Shown piece by piece: positions 56,662-64,000 of a stretch of 64,000 nucleotides of DNA. The position numbers and the translations under genes were made by a program. Each line of letters starts with the position of its first letter. Position 1 is the stretch's first letter. This DNA comes from Fomes fomentarius (taxonomy: Eukaryota; Basidiomycota; Agaricomycetes; Polyporales; Polyporaceae), in the NCBI GenBank assembly GCA_022606135.1, contig JABYQN010000001.1, forward strand, positions 1,674,001-1,738,000. The letters run 5' to 3'. A model generated the notes under the pieces. The model worked only from the letters and a program-made list of their open reading frames with translations, did no database searches and was not told the origin of the DNA.

Positions 56662-57736
56662 ATGTCTTCGTTACTTTTCGCGGTGAAGTTCTCCATGAGT
56701 AAGTAGTGCACTTGTTTTGGGAGTTTGGTTGTGGCAGCGCTGAACACTGACTGTCATTTCAGCTCTTTTTCTCCTGGGCTTGCATTTCGGGCTTGCACTC
56801 ATTTTCCTTCTTTCGTTCATCGTCCACTCGGGAAAGAGTGAGTCGGGCTCCTGATAACTGTTGTGGATGGCGTCGTTCTAAAGAGCATACTTCACAGGCA
56901 CAGAAGGCGTTGCAATTGGTATAGAAGCTATGCTCATAATCATGGTCTCCATTCGGTATGTTCCTGCCATCATCGCTTACCACATACGACATTGATTGAT
57001 ATCTTGCCAGCCTGTGGTACTACTGGGCGCGTTATCGTATAATGACGGAAGTGCAGCGGATGCGGCGCGAGCGGGTGGATGAACGCGTCTTCGTCGCGAC
57101 CACTTGGGTCCTTAGCCTTGGTGAGCTCGATTATGTTGCTCCCGCCCGTATGTTACTGACCACATCTGGACGTGTTAGCCAATGCGGTGTGGATCACCGT
57201 CCACGCCACTACACTCCCGGATGGCCTCGCGGGTCTGCCTCGTCCCGACTACGCAGCTGTCGCAGAGATAACTCTGATCTGGATAGCATGGACAATTGGT
57301 GAGTACCGAGCAGCTACGCCTATCTCACTGTCGGCGGTGATTGATCTATTTCTTCCCAGTCGTCCATCTCATCTGGATCCTTGTTCAAGAGGAGACGACG
57401 TGGATAGAAGTCGAGACCGAGTCGGCGATCGACTGGCCCTCGACCTCAACGTCGTACAGTGGCCCGTACACGCCGGAACCACCGCGCCGCAATCCGATTG
57501 GGAGATTCGGCCGCATCTCGGCCAAGATCATCGCTGTGCAGCACGGCTCGCCGCCCGAACTGTGGTCCAAGAACAAGGGCAAAGCGCATCAAGTCGCTCC
57601 CGCACCGTCGCCGCCGCCGCCGACTCTGGAGCCTGCAAGGCCGACGTATAACCCGAGGGCTCGCCAGATGCGAGAGGCGCCGCCGATCAAGACGTCCCAG
57701 TACCAGTGGTACATCACTCCTGGTGAGGCTGTCTGA
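56662..57736 (+). CDS. Hypothetical four-span membrane protein
   Basis: Not a family I can name. Six exons join in frame from MSSLLFAVKFSM to ITPGEAV. Membrane segments: FLLGLHFGLALIFLLSFIV, AIGIEAMLIIMVSIRLWYYW, VATTWVLSLANAVWITVHA and AEITLIWIAWTIVVHLIWIL. A basic cytosolic loop (EVQRMRRERVDER) lies between spans 2 and 3, and after the last span there is a soluble Pro-rich tail of about 120 residues. The steady frame across five introns and well-placed hydrophobic segments support a real gene. No function proposed. Confidence 0.72.
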
Positions 57737-57955
57737 GTCTGAAAGTTTCAAAGTATCCCTTGTCATGGCCCATTGCTCGATGCATTCTTGCCTTCCTGCA
57801 CTTTTCGTGGCTTGTTATCTCTTCCCGGTCCGTAACGTCAACGACCATCGTCCACTCCTTCAGTCTGCTTGTAGCATTCTTGTTCCATGATCTCGCCCCC
57901 TTTCCCATAACCATGTAGCGCTATTCGTCAATTTGTACAGTAGAGCAACAGTTCA

Positions 57956-58150
57956 TTGCATGATCATCGTCATATTTATACAATATAATCTCAGGGTGAA
58001 GAGCGTGCATGATATGACGGGGATGTGGTTCAGAGAACGCCATGAACATGCTACCACTGCTCGTAGTCCGAGCTACGGCTATCGGCTGTTAAAGGCATCT
58101 ATCATTGCCGCTTCAGTTCCGAGTCGTCGTCGAACTTCCGCGCTTCCATA
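57956..58150 (-). repeat. Diverged duplicate segment, copy 1
   Basis: Shares with 60940-61262 a core of about 95 bp (starting gatgtggttcagagaacg at 58019) that is some 80-85 percent identical by eye, and further matches on each side, including the CGAGTCGTCGT block. Copy 2 has about 170 bp more in its middle. Read on the minus strand copy 1 contains stop codons where copy 2 is partly open, so it looks like the more decayed copy. Confidence 0.5.
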
Positions 58151-58329
58151 GCAGTCCATAGTAGCCCGCGACAATTTTGGATGCAGGATGTGTGTGCGAT
58201 CGCATATTAAAAGTTCGGATGCGTGTCGATACAAGTTCAGTATCTAGTGTGCGTGATAAGTCCCTGCGCTGAGCCGTCTTCGGTCAGACCGTTGGTTGAT
58301 CAAAAATTTGTATAGTCGAGTCTGTGCTG

Positions 58330-58388
58330 GCACTACTGGGTCTACCTTAACGGGGTGACCGTCACCCCTAAGGGTTTGTCAGTAGTGC
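58330..58388. repeat. 59-nt imperfect palindrome (nested hairpin)
   Basis: Outer arms GCACTACTG (58330-58338) and CAGTAGTGC (58380-58388) pair perfectly over 9 bp. Inside, CCTTA plus GGGGTGAC (58345-58359) pairs with GTCACCCCTAAGG (58361-58373) around a single C, with two bulged bases. No gene covers it. It could be a transcript hairpin, a protein-binding site, or an end of a small element. Confidence 0.7.
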
Positions 58389-59321
58389 TCAATGTCGTGC
58401 TTCACGTCGTGTAGGGCATGTCCTACGTCCAGCAAAACCCTTCGCTTGACACAATAGAACTCGCACCCCACGCTCTCGTCAAGTATGGCGTTGCCCTCTG
58501 CCCCTTGTGCGGGCCGCAGCAACCACTCTACAAGCACCTTGCACGCGCCCTACCGCCCAGTTGAAGTGCACGTGTACGCTATCGCGGCACATCACTGGCA
58601 CAAGCTCGAAGACGCTGTCGTCGCCGTGTCCGCGCTCAGGCTTCCAGTGCTCGCATACGACACCTCGAAGCTCCGAACTGTCAAGTGCCAGGCTCATTGT
58701 ATTTTCCGCCGCCTGCTCGACCTCCACCAGGCACGGCTGAAGGCGCTTGAAGGAGAGCGCACCGGCCAAGGTTTCATCATGATAGCTCTGGCAGTGGGTG
58801 TGTCCCCACTGGCAGTTGACGCAGGGCTGCCAGTGGGCTTTGGCGGCAGCGCGGCGGGCCCGGGACGCTGCAGGCGGTGTATGCAGGGACGAACTAAATG
58901 TCACGGGCTTCGGGTGTACTAAGGCCATGCTGCATGCAAAATCACCGAGCAGGGACGCGGGAATGGTGTGCCACTCAAGGTTTGTACGTATGACTCTATG
59001 AGACGTCTGCCTATCTGCAGTGAGCGCCACTCACGAGGTTTCATTCGCAGTGGACGCTCTGAGTGCTGTAGACGTCGGAGCGTGTAGGCTTAGACCTTTT
59101 CTTTGACATCGTCTCGGACTTGACTCTGCGGATTTTTGTTGCTGGTACGTACATATAGTCTATCACCAGGGCTGTTTTCTCCTTGTCCAGGAAGAGTTCG
59201 TCGTCCTCCTTTGAACCGAGGGAACCTAGGATGTGTGTGCTCTAATCGGAGCGCGCTCAAGCTTCTATCCAAACTGTTCTCGCCGTGTGGGACCATCCGA
59301 TTCGGAGCTTACTAGAATCCC

Positions 59322-60365
59322 ATGACCAGATCATCAGCCTATAAGTATATGGAACAAGGACAGTCTGAAGAGTCTGCTTCTCCTCCTGGTACACATTCGT
59401 TCCGCTGGGTCACCATGGCAGACGGTGCCCCTGTCCAATGGAGTAGATCCCCAGCAGGATCAGAAACGTCCATACGCCTCGTCCGTGCATACCTGGCGTA
59501 TCTTGGACTCCCAGTAGAGCTTGTCCTCTACACTATGGGCCTCGCACGCTACTACCCGGCTGTGTATGTCAAGCGCACCGCACACGTTGACATACGTGCG
59601 AGCGGGGAGCTGTTCTCCAACTCTGCAGCACAGCTATACCTGGTGACTCCGCCCCTTCCGAGGACGCAAGACAGCGAGTATTGGGCAGTGAGGGAGGTCA
59701 TCTGGCACATCGAGAGTCGGGACCAAGGGTGGGGCGGGGAAGCACCAGGTAAGTACTTACTCAGCTCTCTACCAGTAGTAATTCTCGACTGAACACTTGC
59801 GTGGTCTGCAGGGAAGTACCATCCCGCGTGGTCCTGGCACGATGCGTGCGTTTTCCGCCGTGTTGACTCATACACGGAGCTTCCCGTGGAACACGGGGAC
59901 CCACCATTCAACGGCGAAGTTCTCCTTCACGAGGAAGTTCCCCGAGAGCATCACGTTCACGCCGCTCGCGATGAGGCGGCAGATGGGGAGCTTCCAGCCA
60001 GGTCTCTGGAACCCTACTATCGGAATGACGGTAGCGGCCCGGAGCCCTTGATTCGCGCCACGCTCGAATCTTCGCGCTGGCGACTTGTTGGTAGCCACGG
60101 GTCCCACAGTTGCTTCTGGCGCCTTCAATCGAATCGTGTCGCCCACGAAGAGTATGAGAGGCACAAGGTGGTGTGGACAGCCGAGGAGGTGGGTGCCATG
60201 GAGGAAATGAGCACGGTAGAGGAACGTGGGGCGTGGAGCGGAAATGGGTTTGTGCACACGCTGAGACCGGGAGATAGGATTGGGTTGTGGATGCGGGCGT
60301 TGTATCCCGGGTGGGAGAACGATGTTCTTGAAGCTTCAATTGAGGTACTGTACTTTGTGCGTTAG
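59322..60365 (+). CDS. Conserved fungal hypothetical protein (two exons)
   Basis: Two exons: 59322-59749 and about 59811-60365, phase 1 intron. The first part has LVRAYLAYLGLPVELVLYTM and YLVTPPLPRTQDSEYWAVRE and IWHIESRDQGWGGEAPGKYH; the second has SWHDACVFRRVDSYTELP, WRLQSNRVAHEEYERHKVVW and VHTLRPGDRIGLWMRALYPGW ending EASIEVLYFVR. This set of motifs (QGWGG, a WxLQxN-HxVxW pair, GDRIxLWxRAxxPGW) is a recurring fungal domain that I recall from ankyrin- or NACHT-containing proteins and from stand-alone copies, but I cannot name a function. About 325 residues; no membrane segments. Confidence 0.78.
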
Positions 60366-60546
60366 GGTCGAACGGGGCAGAAATGGTTCCATAACACTGG
60401 TTACGAGTACCTACGTGATTACTAGACTACTATGCATCAATGTCCGTGTCCGACAATTCAAGTCAATGTGAATGTGCAACGATCACGATTGCCCCCACCG
60501 AAGAGCATTGTTACATTCCAGCCTTGGAGTGTTGCAGAAGCGCGGC

Positions 60547-61000
60547 TCAGCATTTAACGACGCTTTCGACCCACGAGCTGAGCTCGGCGAAGTTCTTGAG
60601 CAGAATGTTGCCACTGCACACGGCAGTCCTGAAAATGGAATTTGTGTCAATTTGATCCCCATGGCTTGATGCTGCGATATTAGAAAGAGACTGTATATAC
60701 CAATCAATAATCGGGTCGAACCATTCCTTGATAATCGTAACGTTGTTGGGCCGTGGCCCATTCGAGTGGTCAAGAGCGCTATAACGGCCGTGTCAGGGAA
60801 ATCCGGTATGTAACCAAAGGTGATGAGTACTTACTGGGAGAAGGCAGCGGAGTGGCCTACTGGCAGTGGGAAGGGGGTTGCAGTGATCAGTGAGACAGGA
60901 ATGGAAACGCAGGGCACTGGTAGAAGCCGTCAATGACCTCAGGGTGCATCAAGAGCATGCAACCCAAGACGGCGATGTGGTTCAGAGAACGTCATCAACA
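60547..61000 (-). pseudogene. Decayed or mis-framed minus-strand gene with recognisable exons
   Basis: Reading minus strand, one piece gives NHIAVLGCMLLMHPEVIDGF, a second GHSAAFSHALDHSNGPRPN and VTIIKEWFDPIIDW, a third TAVCSGNILLKNFAELSSW and ESVVKC then TGA at 60549-60547. Splice sites gtatat...tttcag and gtaagt...ttatag join the last three pieces in frame. The first piece cannot be joined to the next in frame with any visible GT-AG pair, which suggests a frameshift or a missed exon. I do not recognise the family. It may be a real gene whose 5' part I cannot build. Confidence 0.35.
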
Positions 61001-61262
61001 TGCTCCCACTGCTCGCAGTCCCAGCTACCGCTATCGACTTTTTAGGCGTCCTATTATTGCCATTGCCGACGTGCGTAATCCGAACTCACCTGTAGGGTAC
61101 AATCTGTAGCATCTAACACATTTTGTACAGATTATCAACGTTGCAACGACCAAGATCATCTTGAGTACATAACACAAGCAAGGAGCGGCAGCAAGCAAGG
61201 GAGCGTAGAACATCGTGTATGCGCATTGCGCGTGCTTCAGTCCGAGTCGTCGTTGAAGATCC
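60940..61262 (-). repeat. Diverged duplicate segment, copy 2
   Basis: Partner of 57956-58150. It contains the core match (60969-61062) and, after about 170 bp absent from copy 1, the match ending CCTCCATAGC at 61262. On the minus strand it includes the frame MEDLQRRLGLKHAQC and overlaps the exon NHIAVLGCMLLMHPEV of the decayed gene, so the duplication seems to be of part of a gene. Confidence 0.5.
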
Positions 61263-61298
61263 TCCATAGCACCGGGGTCGAGGTGTGGTGATCATATG

Positions 61299-62843
61299 TC
61301 AGATGAGGTCCTGAGGAGGACCTTCTTCCGCCGCCTCCTCTTCCGATCTCAGGGCTTGATCAGGCAATGCATCGAAGAGCTCAGCTTGGTCCTGCGTGAG
61401 CTCCCAGAACATCTCATCCTCGTCGTCCTCCATTGCGCTGGCCGCCGCCTGAGGAGGCGGGGTTGGCAGGGGCAAAGGTGGGCCAATGACATTTGAGAGC
61501 GAATGGCGAGACCGCGGTGACACACCACCTGGAGTGGAAGTAGCGTACAGGAACGTGGATGGAAGAGGGTCCTCCGGCACGAGGGCTACCACGCCTTGCT
61601 CGAGGATGACGTAGTCGCACGACGCCGGCGTGGCGACGGACGAGAAGATGACAGATAGTCTACGGAAGGCGATCCTCCCGTCCCCGTCGGGCTGCGAAGA
61701 GTGGACGGCACTGGAGTCTAGCTTCCTTCGTTTCGCCCCCCGTCCTTCGTCATAGGTAGGATCGACCTCTGATCGCAAGCGGGTACGGTTGGTGCGGCTC
61801 ATCATCAGACGGGCGTTGAGCTGGTTTGGCCAGATGTGACCCAGGGTACCTTCATGTGCGTCCTCACCAACGACCGTGTGTGCGCGGGAAAACCAACGGG
61901 CTTGGTCCGAGTAGCGGAGCTCCCCTGCGCTTCTGTCGTGTCCATCTATACGAGGACGCGTCTCCCTGGTAGAGCAAAGCAACACCACTGCGAGACGGTG
62001 CTTTGTGGCCAGCTGCATCAAAAGGAGGGACGACTGACGGAGATGGCGTGCACGAAGGTAGAGATCCGCATAATCAGGATTCTTGTCCGCGTCAAAATAA
62101 TCAGAGAAGGTGTCGACGACGACGAGTTTGGCAGGTTTCAGATGAGGTGACGATGCCCGCTCTTCCGCAAATTGGGTGACCGTCTCGGTCAGAACGCGGA
62201 GGAAGGCCGCAAAGTTCGGGGCTCGCACAGTGTAGATGTCTGGAAGCCCACAAAATTGAGGGCTCAGAATGGGGTGGCAGTCTATCATCTGTTTCAATCG
62301 CTCTGTCTGCAGCTCCTCCCGATTGGTTATGTAGCATGCCGCGCCAAATAAACCTCCGAATTTTGTAGGCAGTTGCACCGTCAGGGATAGTTGCAAGGCA
62401 AGTTGGGTCTTGCCGGCGTTGCTATAGGTTAGCAGTGAGTGTGATGGGCCGCTGACGTGAGCAACTGGCTACTGACTTCTCTCCAGAAATCTCCCACAGC
62501 ATCCCAGTGTATATGCCGCCACCCAAGATGTCATCTAGAGCCGACTCCCCCGAGGTGAACCTCTCTTCGCCGAGGTGCGCTACGTCTCGAAGGAGAGCAG
62601 GAGGCCGATCGAGTTCCTTGCAAACCAGGTTCATGATGGCTTCCATATCCTTGAGTTGCGTCCTGCATTTTTTGGCTAGATCAGTAGGCTTCTTGAGAAG
62701 AAGATCGGACACAGTCTGCAATTTGCCTAAATATTCTGGTTAAAGATGCGTATGTCGAAGCGATGCAGAGGCCCACCCTTGGCCAGCAACGTTTTCTGAG
62801 CCATAGTGAGGCTCTGGAAGTTTGCAAGATATCGACTCTCCAT
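61299..62843 (-). CDS. Rad51 paralogue, Rad57/XRCC3-like
   Basis: RecA-type ATPase that assists Rad51 filament formation in homologous recombination. Start MESRYLANFQSLTMAQKTLL at 62843; helical N-terminus (YLGKLQTVSDLLLKKPTDL); then LDDILGGGIYTGMLWEISGE, a Walker A motif completed across an intron as GENNAGKTQ; Walker B region KPAKLVVVDTFSDYFD; then SSLLLMQLATKHRLAVVLL and the family element LGHIWPNQLNARLMMSRTNR. The C-terminus carries a basic segment (GRGAKRRKL) and a long acidic/Pro-rich tail of about 80 residues (EDDEDEMFWELTQDQAELF) not typical of the core family. Three exons, about 470 residues. Rad57/XRCC3 is favoured over other paralogues from the NQLNARLM element; subtype is not certain. 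Confidence 0.87.
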
Positions 62844-63083
62844 CCTCAGACGCAGTTCAGATGTGACCGCTCGCGGTGGTGATGGTGGTGGTCACGGAGA
62901 AGCCAACTAGCGCGACGCGTCCAGATGACGCGATCGACATTGTTCAGTCTCAAACACGTGATCGTGTCTTCCAATTGCATGGCGCCTCGATGGGGACATG
63001 GACGATCCAAAGCTGGATAGCATACAACGACACAAGATGAGTATGATACAGTGAGATAACCTCCCATAGGCCCAAAGATAATG

Positions 63084-64000
63084 TTACTGCCGCCTTCCCA
63101 ACGATTGCGACGACTCCGTGCGACCCAGTAGCCCTCCTACTACGTTCGTGACCGTTTCTGTGAGCTGTCGTGGATGCGCCTGTGCATGCTTCACATAGAA
63201 CAGTCGGACGGTGGTCGAATTCCATATACCCAATGGCGTCATCCCGCGCACGTAGATCTCGCCCCATAACAACGACGTCAGCCACACTATTGAAGCATCC
63301 GACCACTGCAGAGATGAATCAGTCAGGATAGGATGCCTTGCAGAACCTACATGCTACAATAAACTCACCATGAATCTGCGTGGCGCAAGAGGCCCAGGTT
63401 TAGGTAGTACGTGGTCGATGTTGACACTCCTCAACATGTCAATGATAGCGCTGTTTGCCGTCGTGGCGTTCAGAGACGCTTGCAGGTTCTGCACCTTCGT
63501 TAGCAACTCTGAAATGACGAGCATCACGTTGTCTAATGGGAGACTGCGAAAACATACTGTCAGTACGTGGCATTATGGGGATTCCCAAGAAACTCACCCT
63601 TGATGCCATGAAGACACCCATTCCTGTGTAGGAACAAATCCGTTCCGACCAACGCCAGCAGCTGCGAGGTGCTCCAAGCTTCCAGTCATGTCACCCGAAA
63701 GCGACCTTCCGGCCGCCCTCATCTTTCCCCTTGCCTTCTCCGACATCGCTGCCAGTCCATCCGAAGGAGGGGTAGACAAACCCGAACCTTCGGTCGCAGT
63801 CGGCGACATTAGCGGCCGCGCATGCCCCTCAGGTAGTGTGTCCGTCGATTCCGTATTCCGCGGAAGGTCCAATGAGTCCGCCTCGCTGCGTAGCAGGCGC
63901 GCCTTCTCGCTTGCAGGTGCGCCTTCTTCGATGTCAGCGGCGCGGCTCTTCCCCTTGTCGAGCGAGCCTTTGCCCTGCTTCGCACGCTCTTCTTTCGCTT
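63084..64000 (-). CDS. HID1-domain protein (3' part, cut by window end)
   Basis: Golgi peripheral membrane protein family (HID1, dymeclin-like; Ftp105 in fission yeast) acting in trafficking and sorting. Only the C-terminal portion is in the window. From the window edge: a Lys/Arg-rich segment (GKGSLDKGKSRAADIEEG), a disordered Ser/Thr/Pro part, MSEKARGKMRAAGRS, then the conserved AAGVGRNGFVPTQEWVSSW, LPLDNVMLVISELLTKVQNL, WSDASIVWLTSLLWGEIY, RGMTPLGIWNSTTVRLFY and TETVTNVVGGLLGR, stop at 63086-63084. Two introns of ordinary size. The 5' end and the N-terminal Hid1 region lie beyond 64000. Confidence 0.9.

Larger units (their letters stand above)
57737..59321. other. Region with repeat fragment, palindrome and overlapping unassigned frames
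   Basis: No supported gene. It contains one copy of a diverged duplicated segment (about 57956-58150), a 59-nt palindrome (58330-58388), and from 58418 to 59030 overlapping open frames on both strands: a 48-codon plus frame with CPLCG, a 146-codon plus frame ending near CRRCMQGRTKC, and a 184-codon minus frame with CVNCQWGHTHC. The Cys pairs hint at a decayed zinc-binding protein, but neither strand gives a consistent model. Confidence 0.35.
60366..61298. other. Region between the hypothetical gene and RAD57-like gene
   Basis: Contains convincing minus-strand exon pieces (listed as a decayed gene at 60547-61000) and copy 2 of the duplicated segment. Nothing else supported. Confidence 0.4.

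Overview
The window is nuclear DNA from a filamentous basidiomycete, most likely an agaricomycete of the polypore type. Three things point there: genes packed with 50-60 nt GT-AG introns, short intergenic spaces between conserved eukaryotic genes, and a protein set that reads as fungal (Zn2Cys6 proteins, TmpA, Cms1, Mrp10, Mrpl31, Atg8). All coordinates for genes run from start codon to stop codon and include introns, which were placed by eye from splice signals and family conservation.

Layout. 0.4-4.5 kb: XPO1/CRM1 exportin. 4.5-8.2 kb: no gene I can support. 8.2-9.0 kb: TMA20/MCT-1. 10.0-19.5 kb: three same-strand paralogous genes, each encoding two complete Zn2Cys6 zinc clusters back to back, separated by long gene-poor stretches. 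21.3-23.0 kb: SRR1-domain protein. 24.3-32.6 kb: a minus-strand block holding an acidic orphan protein, CDC27/APC3, CCT1 (TCP-1 alpha) and another orphan. 33.2-39.5 kb: an NRBF2/Atg38-like MIT protein with a probable frameshift, MOG1, and NDC80 divergent from MOG1. 39.5-41.5 kb: degraded-looking DNA. 41.6-44.2 kb: TmpA-type membrane oxidoreductase. 45.1-55.1 kb: a dense housekeeping block of an ERI1-like exonuclease, CMS1, mitochondrial ribosomal mL60, SF3A1, a Ubc6-type E2, mitochondrial ribosomal mS37 and ATG8. 56.7-60.4 kb: two conserved-looking but unnamed proteins. 60.5-61.3 kb: a decayed gene and a diverged duplicate segment. 61.3-64.0 kb: a RAD57/XRCC3-like Rad51 paralogue and the 3' part of a HID1 gene cut by the window end.

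How genes relate. Several act in shared processes though nothing suggests operon-like control: XPO1 and MOG1 both depend on Ran; CDC27, NDC80 and CCT1 serve mitosis and protein folding; ATG8 and the Atg38-like gene belong to autophagy; mL60 and mS37 are both mitoribosomal. Divergent pairs with short shared promoters are MOG1/NDC80 (296 bp) and mL60/SF3A1 (211 bp).

The best candidate for something undescribed is the 10-19.5 kb array. It is a small lineage-specific family of tandem double zinc-cluster proteins with conserved intron positions and phases, no visible fungal transcription-factor middle domain, and a shared C-terminal Trp-containing tail in two of the three members.
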